DNA of 17,270 nt from positions 1,801,560 through 1,818,829 of the forward strand of contig NZ_LT962671.1 of the NCBI RefSeq assembly GCF_900199545.1. Reading direction: 5' to 3'. Position numbers and translations under genes: made by a program. The stretch is from Raoultibacter massiliensis. GTDB lineage: Bacteria; Actinomycetota; Coriobacteriia; Coriobacteriales; Eggerthellaceae. The notes beneath the pieces were generated by a model, which was not told where the DNA came from, did not search any database, and saw only the letters and a list, made by a program, of their open reading frames with translations. Shown piece after piece: positions 6,413-14,394 of this stretch. The number at the start of each line of letters is the position of its first letter. Position 1 is the stretch's first letter.

Positions 6413-9400
6413 TCACGATCGGCCGTTGAGGTTCCTGATGACCTCATCCATTCCGGCAATCGCATCGGAAGGCGTCGGAGACGGTTTTCCCACGATAAAG
6501 CCCTGGATGTAATCCACGCCGAGCCGAATGACCGCGGCAAGCTCCCCTTCGGTCTCCACGCCTTCGGCGATTACGCGCACATTGCGATCATGGGCGTAGC
6601 CGAGAAGCGATCTGAGGATGTCCTGCCGGTCCACATCGGCGTCGATGCCGCGGACGATCGACATGTCGATCTTCACGAATGCCGCCTGGAGCTCGAGGAG
6701 CGTCGCATCGCCGTTGTAGCCCGCGCCGAAATCGTCGATGGCCAAGCACGATCCCCATCTACGCGCAAGCGACTCTTTGTAGCCGAACAGCTCGCGTCCG
6801 AAATCGCCTTCGGTTATCTCGATCACCACACGGTCGAGCAGCGAGCCGAAACGACGCTCGATGTCCTGTTCGTCTTCAAGCGAAAGGCTCTGCGTTCCTA
6901 TGCTGTTGACGAACAGCTTCGCGCCGGTGCCCGGATCGCGCTCTTCGAAGACGGATAGAGAGCGGAAGAAGGTCATCTGCTCGATTCGGTAGAGCTTCGA
7001 TTGCATGCGGGCGAGATCGACGACGACCGCCGGAGAGTCGAACGATTTCAGCAGCGGGCGCATAAGCGCCTCGTAGGCGAACACGGTGCCCGTGCGCGCA
7101 TCGACGATCGGCTGGAAGTGGTAGTCGACGAGCATCTCGTCGAGGAGCTTGTTCAAATCCTCCCGCTTGTCGAGCAGCGACGACTGCGTGTCGTAGCGTC
7201 GCTTCTCGAAGAAGCACAGCTCGCCTTTGCGGTAGTGCTTCGCCGTGTACATGGCGAAGTCGGCGTAGTCGCGCAGCTGATCGTACCTGGAAGCGTCTCG
7301 AGGATACAGCGCAACGCCGATGGACCCCCGAACCTTGAGCATCCGCCCGTCAGGGGCTTCGATCACCGCCGAAGACAGGCGTCCCCTCAGTTCTTCGAAC
7401 CGCTGCGCCACCTCTTCTTCGGTGGTGCAGCTCCGAACGAACACGAGGAACTCGTCGCCTGATATGCGGGCGCACACATCGCCCTCCCGCACGACCGATT
7501 GAAGTGCCGCGCCAGCGGCCTGTATGTACTGATCGCCCCAATCGTGGCCGAACGAATCGTTCATGAACTTCAGGTTGTCGAGATCGAGCATGCCCATAGC
7601 GGCGAACTCCAGATCGCCCCGCGCGAAGATGCCTGCAAGCTCCTGTTCGAAAGCGCGGCGGTTGAGCAGACCCGTCAAAATGTCATGATCGCGCTCATGC
7701 TCGATCCTTCTCCTCGTGCGGATCTCGTAGGTCACGTCTTCCACGATGCCGAACGCGCTGCCCTCGGCCGCATCGTCTGTCACGACGAAGCGCAGGAAAC
7801 GCTCTCGGTGAGGAAGGGAGATGATCTTCGCCCCCTGCGCGTCGTTTTCCGCATACGGATCGTACGCATCCATCAGCCGTTCGAAATCCTCAGGCGAAAG
7901 CGTACCGCGCCGAAGATCGCGCTGCGCGATGCCCTTCGGAAGCCCGGGGAAATCGTAGGCCCCCAGCGTTTCGAAGAACCGATCGGTATAGGTGATATCC
8001 CCCGTCTTCCTGTTGTACTCGAACGCGCCGACGGCATGGTCGGACAACGCCATGATGCGCGAGAGCCTCTGCCCCGCGGAAGCGAGGCCCGAGCCGAAGA
8101 AGCTGATGGAGTCGGCGAGTTCATCGATCTCCCGCACGCCGGTTTCCCGAAACACGAACCGCTCGGCAGGATCGACGCCGCGAGCTTCGCCCACGCCGCG
8201 AACCTCGCCCATAAGGCGGCGCAGGCGCGAAGACGAGAACCATGCTGCCACAGCCGCCAGCAAAACGCCGACTCCGAACGAAACCCCCAAAATGACAAGC
8301 AGGTTCGTCTCGAGCGATTGCGATGCGCGGAACAGCGTGTTCTCGGGGACAAGGCCGACAAGATACCACTGCTGAGATGAGAACGGAGAAGTCGAATCGT
8401 AAAGCTTGATCACGCTCGAAGCGGCAACCGCAGCCTCCCTGCCCGTCGCATCGTCTGCCGATGCGGTCAAATAGCCCCGATCATCGGCTAAAACCGCCAG
8501 CGAATTGCTGTCTGTGTAGAGATTCTGCACGGCGCCCGTCGACGCGATGACGCCGAGGGAAAACCGATCTCCCGAAACCGCAGAGCCAGCCAAACCGCTT
8601 GAAGATTCATCGCCGATCGCCAGAATGTAGGAACCCTGGCCTGCTTCGTCGAGATCGCGGTACGGGAAAAACGTAACGAGCCGATTCACGCTCACCTCGA
8701 TGCCGAACACGCCGACCACATGCCCGCCTTCGTCCTTCACCGGCATGCTGTAGGTAATCGAACGGCTTCCCGTGGATCCGATATCGACGGGCAAACCCCA
8801 ATAGCCCAGATCATCGACTGCGGCATCCGGGTGTTCGAGGGCGGCGGCAAGCGGCTTTTCGTAGTAGGCCGTCTCGTCCGGATTCGCGCCCATGGTCAGC
8901 GTCGCCTCCCATGAGCTGGCAAGCGCGATGTCGGTTCTCTTCGCCAAGCTGATCGGGCAAGCCGCGAGCAGAAGATCCGAATCGTTCTCCAGGGTGACAT
9001 CGGGGTTCGAATCGAGCACGTAGAGGGCGCTGCGGCGCGGCCCTTCGCCAGACAGCCCATCCTGCGAGCCATCGATGAGGATGAAGTATGCTCCGTCGAT
9101 TTCCGAGCGCCTGACGAAAGAAAGCACATCGTCGGCGGCGCTGTCGATGATCTCGAGAGCCAAAGGCGAAGCCGTCTCGATATCGGCGGCCGACGCCCCG
9201 TGCTCGGCAAGAACGGACGAAACGGTTTCCGAGAGCTTCTGCGCAGTCTCGCCCGTCTCGGACCACCTGAGCACCATATCGTTTTCAAGATAGCCCGCGC
9301 GACTGCTCACGCGCTCCGAAAGCAGGCCGTACGTATCTTCCTCGAGCATGGTCAGGCTATCGCTGCGCAAGATGACGAAATAGCAGACGAACGCCTGCAG

Positions 9401-9526
9401 CACGAGGGCGACGACGAGCGGCGCGACCACAAGCATCCGGAAGGGGATGCCTCTTCTCTGCGAAGCCCTCGTTTTCTCCGATGAGCTCCGCTGCCGTTGC
9501 CTCTGCCTGTTCATGCGATGCTTCAC
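6413..9526 (-). CDS. Membrane dCache-PAS-GGDEF-EAL c-di-GMP synthase/phosphodiesterase
   Basis: 1037 residues. A basic N-terminus is followed by TM1 (about 31-53), a large extracellular sensor of dCache type (55-405), TM2 (407-429), a linker and a PAS-like domain (about 491-605). GGDEF follows at 610-775 and EAL at 795-1030. The cyclase motif is SGDEF (689-693) with metal-binding LDLDNLKFMND, and the inhibitory RxxD site is present as REGD (680-683). EAL residues look complete: E819 in YEALMR, N874, E903/E906 in IEITE, DDFGAGY (931-937), K952, E988 and QGFIVGKP. Both activities are therefore plausible, controlled by the outside domain. The GTG at 9526 was used as start; an ATG at 9514 is an alternative, and neither has a clear ribosome site. 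The gene follows the solute-binding lipoprotein gene by 22 bp, so the two are almost certainly co-transcribed and may form one sensor. Confidence 0.93.
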   Translation of the reverse strand: MKHRMNRQRQRQRSSSEKTRASQRRGIPFRMLVVAPLVVALVLQAFVCYFVILRSDSLTMLEEDTYGLLSERVSSRAGYLENDMVLRWSETGETAQKLSETVSSVLAEHGASAADIETASPLALEIIDSAADDVLSFVRRSEIDGAYFILIDGSQDGLSGEGPRRSALYVLDSNPDVTLENDSDLLLAACPISLAKRTDIALASSWEATLTMGANPDETAYYEKPLAAALEHPDAAVDDLGYWGLPVDIGSTGSRSITYSMPVKDEGGHVVGVFGIEVSVNRLVTFFPYRDLDEAGQGSYILAIGDESSSGLAGSAVSGDRFSLGVIASTGAVQNLYTDSNSLAVLADDRGYLTASADDATGREAAVAASSVIKLYDSTSPFSSQQWYLVGLVPENTLFRASQSLETNLLVILGVSFGVGVLLAAVAAWFSSSRLRRLMGEVRGVGEARGVDPAERFVFRETGVREIDELADSISFFGSGLASAGQRLSRIMALSDHAVGAFEYNRKTGDITYTDRFFETLGAYDFPGLPKGIAQRDLRRGTLSPEDFERLMDAYDPYAENDAQGAKIISLPHRERFLRFVVTDDAAEGSAFGIVEDVTYEIRTRRRIEHERDHDILTGLLNRRAFEQELAGIFARGDLEFAAMGMLDLDNLKFMNDSFGHDWGDQYIQAAGAALQSVVREGDVCARISGDEFLVFVRSCTTEEEVAQRFEELRGRLSSAVIEAPDGRMLKVRGSIGVALYPRDASRYDQLRDYADFAMYTAKHYRKGELCFFEKRRYDTQSSLLDKREDLNKLLDEMLVDYHFQPIVDARTGTVFAYEALMRPLLKSFDSPAVVVDLARMQSKLYRIEQMTFFRSLSVFEERDPGTGAKLFVNSIGTQSLSLEDEQDIERRFGSLLDRVVIEITEGDFGRELFGYKESLARRWGSCLAIDDFGAGYNGDATLLELQAAFVKIDMSIVRGIDADVDRQDILRSLLGYAHDRNVRVIAEGVETEGELAAVIRLGVDYIQGFIVGKPSPTPSDAIAGMDEVIRNLNGRS

Positions 9527-9548
9527 TCGGTCCGAGGGGCGCTTGCCG

Positions 9549-11009
9549 CTATGCGCCGATAGCCGCTGTCAAATCAGCGGTAAAACTCTCCAACCACGCT
9601 TCGAAGTTCTCGTCGGTGTCGAATCGCGCTACCGCATCCCGGCGGCTCTCCCCCGATTCGATGGCGGCAACCACCTGATCGCGATCCGCGGCAGCTTTGT
9701 CGGCCATCGATTTCTCAAGGACGACGCGCGCTTCGACGCCCCCCTCGAAGGGAGCGTTCGCGTACACGCCATCCGAGACGGTCTCAAGCGTCGCCTCGAG
9801 GTTGACGAGGTAGTTGTCGTGCGTATTCCCCGTCTCGCTTGCAACCGCTTCGATGTTCTCGTACGTGCAGGCCTCCTTGGTCACCGGAATGTAGCCGGCC
9901 TCGATGGAAAAGCTCGTGTTCTGCTCCTTTTCGGTTAGCCATTTGAGAAACTCGACGCATGCGAGCTCGGTGCGCTCGTCGCTTTTCGCAACCGCGAACC
10001 CCGCCCCTTGCTGCGGCGCGCACGAAACGCCCCCCGCGAAGCGCGGGGCCTCAAGGGCGCCGAACTCGATGGGATAGCTCGTCTGATCGTCGACGGTAAC
10101 CTCGGCCGGGAAGTACACAACCGATGAAGAGGAGCCGATGTAGCAGATGAGATCACCGGTCTTGATGGCATCGGAGCGATAGCGGCCCTCGGCGGAAAAA
10201 TAACCGTTGACGAACGGAACGTAATAGTTGTCCCATAGCGCCCGCATGGTGTTCTTGTCGATATCGGGCGTGCAGACACCGTCCTTCACGGCGAATATCT
10301 CATGGCCGAGCTGCTTGGAGCCGGTCAGAAGGTAGTTCGCAATGGAATCGCGACCGAAGAACGGCTTGCCGTCATCGGCCTCGGGCGTCTGGGCATCGGT
10401 CCACTCGTAATAGCGCTGCGCAAGCGCCGTAATCCCCTCGATGGTTTCGAATTCTTCGAGCGACGAGCCGGTTTCTCGGGCAAACGTTTCCCAATCGGTC
10501 ATGTTGATCTGAATGGTTTCGGTCGCCTTGCTGATGGGCAGCACCTTCAGGCCGCCGTCGCCTGCGAAATCCCCTTCGGCAAGAAAGCTGTCGATGAACG
10601 CGCCTTTTTCCTCGGCCGTGAAATACGGATCAAGGTCGGCGACCTTGCCCATCCCGTCGATAACGAACGCCGTATCCGAATAGGTGAGGAAGATGTCGGG
10701 CATCGGCGCCGATCCGACAAGCTCTTCGGCGGAAGCAGTCACCGCGGCGGCCAGGTCGTTGACGCCTCCTTGGCTGGCATGGGTAACGGAAACGCCCGCT
10801 TCCTTGCCCTTCGTCGCGTTGAATTCCGCAACGAGATCTTCGAACGCCTGTTGCTGGTGGCCGGCATAGTAGGTCCACACCTCGATCTGCACAGGATTCG
10901 CCGGATCGAGCTGCTGCTCCGAAGCGGGCTCCTGCGCCGACGAGCAACCCGTAAGAGCAAGCAGCGCCGAAAGCGCTGCGGCGACGAACGTCCTCATACC
11001 GATTCGCAT
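9549..11009 (-). CDS. Extracellular solute-binding lipoprotein (family 1, MalE-like)
   Basis: 486 residues. The signal peptide ends in the lipobox LALTGC, so Cys22 should be lipidated and the protein tethered outside the membrane. The mature part starts with a typical family-1 solute-binding strand (VQIEVWTYYAGHQQQAFEDL) and has the two-lobe layout and length of sugar-type binding proteins. The AFAVAKSD-like hinge, EFLKWLTEKEQN and IPVTKEA segments are characteristic of the family. The ligand cannot be read from sequence. The start is the ATG at 11007-11009, with a run of G's about eight bases upstream; an in-frame start 14 codons earlier gives a poorer signal peptide. No transport permease or ATPase gene lies in the window. 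The next gene, 22 bp on, is the dCache-GGDEF-EAL protein, which suggests a sensory rather than a transport role. Confidence 0.92.
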   Translation of the reverse strand: MRIGMRTFVAAALSALLALTGCSSAQEPASEQQLDPANPVQIEVWTYYAGHQQQAFEDLVAEFNATKGKEAGVSVTHASQGGVNDLAAAVTASAEELVGSAPMPDIFLTYSDTAFVIDGMGKVADLDPYFTAEEKGAFIDSFLAEGDFAGDGGLKVLPISKATETIQINMTDWETFARETGSSLEEFETIEGITALAQRYYEWTDAQTPEADDGKPFFGRDSIANYLLTGSKQLGHEIFAVKDGVCTPDIDKNTMRALWDNYYVPFVNGYFSAEGRYRSDAIKTGDLICYIGSSSSVVYFPAEVTVDDQTSYPIEFGALEAPRFAGGVSCAPQQGAGFAVAKSDERTELACVEFLKWLTEKEQNTSFSIEAGYIPVTKEACTYENIEAVASETGNTHDNYLVNLEATLETVSDGVYANAPFEGGVEARVVLEKSMADKAAADRDQVVAAIESGESRRDAVARFDTDENFEAWLESFTADLTAAIGA

Positions 11010-11084
11010 AGGACATACCCCCCTGTCTACCGAAGCGAAGCACAGTTTCATCGCCCTTCGTTCGGCTAATCTATTATCAACTCA

Positions 11085-11117
11085 ATTATATATGAGCTTC
11101 ATTGTAGACTATATGAG
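11085..11117 (-). promoter_or_regulatory. AT-rich promoter region of the SBP / GGDEF-EAL operon
   Basis: The coding strand has TATAAT (plus 11085-11090) in an AT-rich island that stands out in this GC-rich sequence. An 8-bp direct repeat, CTCATATA, occurs twice exactly 21 bp apart (plus 11089-11096 and 11110-11117). The first copy overlaps the -10 and the second sits where a -35 would be; no TTGACA-like box is present at 17 bp. The untranslated leader would be about 70 bases. The repeat spacing of two helical turns suggests an activator or repressor site. Confidence 0.45.
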
Positions 11118-11190
11118 AGACAATCCGGGCAAAGATCGGCAAACCTTCGATTGGACCGCGCACGGTACAACCAGAGGATGGGCGAGAAGG

Positions 11191-12345
11191 CTATTCGGTT
11201 ATGAATTCCCTGAAATCGGTGTTCATGAGAAACGTCAATTCGGTCGGATCGTCCTCATCGGTTTCGAAGAACAGGAACCCGAAGCTCGCCGTTTTCCGAT
11301 AGTCCATCTTCCGCAGGGCGAGAACCCGGGCGAACCGCGCGCAAAACGCCTCGTAATCGAACGATTCGTCGCCGGTCAAATCGGGTGGGCAGCCGTTGAG
11401 CATCGACATCACGTAGAGCTTGCCCTGCCTGCCCGCAGCCAAGCTTTCCCAATCGGGGGTCTTGCCTTCCAGATAATGCTCGTAGGTCCTGAACCCGTAC
11501 GCGAACCAGCTGATATCGGTTCCGCCGAGGCCGGCGAAACGAAGCGGGTTGATCTCGATGGGGCGCACGATTCCGTCTCTCACGCGCACCTCAACGTGGA
11601 CGGGGAAGTTTCGAGCGCCCACGTACTCGTTCACGCGGTCGAGCCACGCCGTGAACACGGGAGCCGTTTCGGACACGATGGCAACGCTCGTACAGTATGC
11701 GCGATCGCTCGTATCGGCCGCATTCGCGAAATCGTGGCGCAAGACGTTGAGCACATGCGTCTTCCCCTCGGCGTCGTAATACGCGTCGATGGCGTACTCG
11801 GTGCCCTCGATATAGCCCTCGAGCACGAACTCGCTTGCGCCGATCACGCTTTCGGGATACATGTCGCGCCACGTCGCGGCGTTGCTCTCGATATCGGCGA
11901 GGGCTGCCGTCCAATCCCCCTCATCCGCGATAGGATACACGCCGACGCTGCAGAAGCCGACCGACGGCTTGAGCACGAACGGAGGCTTGAGCTCGGCGAA
12001 GTCGAGCGTGGAAAGCTCGTCGGCCGAGCAGGACATGAAGAAGAAATCAGGATCAAGGGGAGCAAGCACCGTGCGCATGAGGGCCTTGTCTTTGAACACC
12101 TCTATGGGACGCACGATACCCGGCGCCTTCACATGGGAGGAAACCCAGGCAAGCGCGTTTTCCGAACTCGTGTAGAGCCGCTCGCCCGCTTCGATGCGAT
12201 CGACGGCCTCGCTTTCGGGGCAGAGCGCAATGTCGTGGGCGGCGGCGATTCGGCGCGCCATCGCGTTGTCGAGAACCGGATGCTTCGATGACACCAGCCA
12301 TTCGATCAGGGTTTCCGAGACAAACGGTTCTTCGAGCACTATCAT
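11191..12345 (-). CDS. ATP-grasp ligase coupled to an MprF-like membrane protein
   Basis: 384 residues, cytoplasmic. The ATP-grasp fold shows in FVLKPSVGFCSVGVY (123-137, ATP-binding Lys and Ser/Gly loop), FVLEGYIEGTEYAIDAYYD (173-191) and RPIEINPLRFAGLGG (261-275, metal-binding Glu and Asn). The N-terminal 120 residues are the usual pre-ATP-grasp region. Enzymes of this class activate a carboxylate as acyl-phosphate and join it to an amine, thiol or hydroxyl; the substrates here are unknown. Its ATG overlaps the TGA of the upstream membrane-protein gene (ATGA), and AAGGAGG lies seven bases before the ATG, so the two are translationally coupled and likely work together. I do not recognise it as D-Ala-D-Ala ligase, PurK, carbamoyl-phosphate synthase or a biotin carboxylase. 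Confidence 0.85.
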   Translation of the reverse strand: MIVLEEPFVSETLIEWLVSSKHPVLDNAMARRIAAAHDIALCPESEAVDRIEAGERLYTSSENALAWVSSHVKAPGIVRPIEVFKDKALMRTVLAPLDPDFFFMSCSADELSTLDFAELKPPFVLKPSVGFCSVGVYPIADEGDWTAALADIESNAATWRDMYPESVIGASEFVLEGYIEGTEYAIDAYYDAEGKTHVLNVLRHDFANAADTSDRAYCTSVAIVSETAPVFTAWLDRVNEYVGARNFPVHVEVRVRDGIVRPIEINPLRFAGLGGTDISWFAYGFRTYEHYLEGKTPDWESLAAGRQGKLYVMSMLNGCPPDLTGDESFDYEAFCARFARVLALRKMDYRKTASFGFLFFETDEDDPTELTFLMNTDFREFITE

Positions 12346-14189
12346 CGGGTGTCCTCCTTGTCATCGCCCGAGCGCTGCTTCGGGCGCTTCGTCGGCGCAG
12401 CGTCGCGCGACCGGCGCTTCAGCTGCTTCGTTCTTTCGTTTCGCTGTGCTTGGCCGAAAATCGGCTCGCGGGCCCGTCCCGCCATCCTATCACGGGCGGC
12501 GTGCGGGTCAAGATCGGCCGTCTCGCTTCGGGCATCGTCCTTTTCCCGCCCAAGCCTCTCCCGCCTCGCAGCACGGCGCTCGGCAGAGGCCTTCCTCATC
12601 GGCTGCACCGCCGCCTTGTCGGACGCGGTCGCCAGAGAGCCCTCGTCGTGAGCTTGCTGACGGATGTTCGCCCCGACCTCGGCTTTTTCCTGCCACGAGG
12701 GTTCCGGTTCGTCTTTCGGGCACCCCTCGCAAGGCGCGTCGCCGCGCTGCGGGCGAGCGGCAAAACGGCTCGCACGAGCAGCTCCCCCGCCATCGGCATG
12801 CGGCCCTCGGCGCTTCGGCAGGCTCAAGGGCCGATCGAACGCCGCGCGCTTCCAGAACAGCCACAAAACGAGCACGACGATGGCAATGGCTACCTTGGCG
12901 GTGTCGACGAAAAGGAATTCGCCGCCCGCGATCAAGATCAGCAACGTCACGCAAAGCGCCCACGCCGTGCGAAAGCGCAGCACGAGCCCCACGGCCAAGA
13001 CAAGCAGCACGATGCTGCCGCCGATCAGAAAAGGCCCGGTCAGAAACGTGCCGATGTCGATCCATTCGGTCAAGGCGATGTAGGGCTCGAACGATTTCGG
13101 AATAAGCGAGAGCCCGATGTTCACCAGCCCCACGATACCCACGAGCGTGCCTGAAATCCAACCGATGTCCTTCGCCCGCTGTTCTTCGGTGGCATTCTTC
13201 TTCCCTGCGAAAAACCCCGATTGGGAAAGGAGAACCGCCCCGATGCAGAACGGGATCCAAAACATAATGCCCCGGTACACGAGCGCGATGGCGGTCGCCG
13301 TGGCAAGCGAGCACCCGTGCGCCGTGAGGATGGCCGCGATGGCCGCCTCCACGACGCCGACTCCCTGCGGGGTCGGACTCAAAATCACCGAAATCGCCGC
13401 AACCGCGAACGCCGCCACAAGCGCCGAGACGTTCTCGAAGCCGAACGCGTAGCCGATAGCCACGAGGCAGGCCATGTTGAGAACGGCCGAAAGCGACGCG
13501 TACCCAACCGTGATAAGCGTCCCGACCGGGTTATGGGCGAGAATGCCCGCGGAATCGATGAAAGAGCTCGCGGTGCGCCTGCCCCATCCTGCCGCCATGC
13601 GCTTCTTGATGATGCCGAGCACGGCGTTGACGGCTTTTTCGGCAATCAGAAACACGCGGAACAGCACGCGCGGCTTGCGGTACCCGACCACGAACAAACT
13701 GGAAAGGATGAGGAGCACGCCCGCAAGCAAAAGCCCGCCTATCAGGAAAAGCGTGTTCATCGTCCCCGAAACGAGCATGGTGACGAACCCGATGACCGAA
13801 ATTACGAGGACGGCGGCGAAATAGCCGATCTGCGAGAGGATCGCCCCGCTTGTGGCCGTGCCCGCATCGGCCCCCTTGCGGTGAGCATCGTCGATGATGA
13901 ACGCCACGCCGGTAGCTCCCGAGAAAAGGCAGAACGTGTTGATGAACACAAGCGAGAAGATGAGCACGATATTGTGCCAAAGCCCCGTTTTGAAATCCAC
14001 TGCCGCGAACGCCGCATCGTAGGAGAGCGCCTGCACGATATGGCGCCCGAGCATAAGCGCGATCGAGACGGCGATGGGCAGAAGGGCGCCCGTTTGAAGG
14101 GTGCGAACGAATTCGGCGAGGTAATCGGCGTTTGCTATGAGCACGCAGCAGGTCACAATGCCCAAGACGAGCAGCAACGCCTTCTTCAC
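12342..14189 (-). CDS. MprF-like membrane protein lacking the aminoacyl-transferase domain
   Basis: 615 residues. Residues 1-446 are about 12-14 membrane helices of the LPG_synthase_TM (MprF flippase / UPF0104) type, with the signature SPTPQGVGVVEAAIAAI (271-287). The last helices (about 345-446, including GLVLRFRTAWALCVTLL and ending LWLFWKRAAFDRP) resemble the second membrane part of MprF, just before its DUF2156 aminoacyl-tRNA-dependent transferase. That domain is absent. Instead a 169-residue tail (447-615) rich in Arg, Ala, Glu and Lys follows, with CEGC at 487-490; it is probably disordered and cytosolic. MprF proteins move aminoacyl-phospholipids to the outer leaflet; which lipid is moved here is unknown. 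The start is a GTG with AGGAAAGG upstream. The gene is first in an operon with the ATP-grasp ligase. Confidence 0.88.
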   Translation of the reverse strand: MKKALLLVLGIVTCCVLIANADYLAEFVRTLQTGALLPIAVSIALMLGRHIVQALSYDAAFAAVDFKTGLWHNIVLIFSLVFINTFCLFSGATGVAFIIDDAHRKGADAGTATSGAILSQIGYFAAVLVISVIGFVTMLVSGTMNTLFLIGGLLLAGVLLILSSLFVVGYRKPRVLFRVFLIAEKAVNAVLGIIKKRMAAGWGRRTASSFIDSAGILAHNPVGTLITVGYASLSAVLNMACLVAIGYAFGFENVSALVAAFAVAAISVILSPTPQGVGVVEAAIAAILTAHGCSLATATAIALVYRGIMFWIPFCIGAVLLSQSGFFAGKKNATEEQRAKDIGWISGTLVGIVGLVNIGLSLIPKSFEPYIALTEWIDIGTFLTGPFLIGGSIVLLVLAVGLVLRFRTAWALCVTLLILIAGGEFLFVDTAKVAIAIVVLVLWLFWKRAAFDRPLSLPKRRGPHADGGGAARASRFAARPQRGDAPCEGCPKDEPEPSWQEKAEVGANIRQQAHDEGSLATASDKAAVQPMRKASAERRAARRERLGREKDDARSETADLDPHAARDRMAGRAREPIFGQAQRNERTKQLKRRSRDAAPTKRPKQRSGDDKEDTR

Positions 14190-14223
14190 CAGGTATCCTT
14201 TCCTGCAATTGAACGAAAGTCAC

Positions 14224-14252
14224 ATTATAGCAATCATCGCGCGATTCGCGCG
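14224..14252 (-). promoter_or_regulatory. Extended -10 promoter with palindrome, MprF-like / ATP-grasp operon
   Basis: The coding strand has TGCTATAAT (plus 14224-14232), a perfect -10 with the extended TGn. No -35 consensus lies 17 bp upstream. Instead a perfect 15-base palindrome with a single central base, CGCGCGATTCGCGCG (14238-14252), occupies the -35 region and could be an operator. The predicted leader is about 27 bases and ends at the GTG start at 14189. Confidence 0.6.
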
Positions 14253-14394
14253 GCACGGAAGGCTCGCGAAGGCCCGTATGCGCACAGCCGCCCGTCTACG
14301 GATGCCCAAAACGCACGTCGCCCAACCGAGCGCATCGAAGCCGGGGCGCAAACAGACCGGCTGCACAAGCCCTTCCGCCCGTTCGCCGTTCGAG

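Noticed and set aside
11092..12291. 399-codon open frame on the plus strand
   Set aside because: Antisense to the ATP-grasp gene, whose motifs and ribosome site are clear; no supporting feature for the antisense reading.
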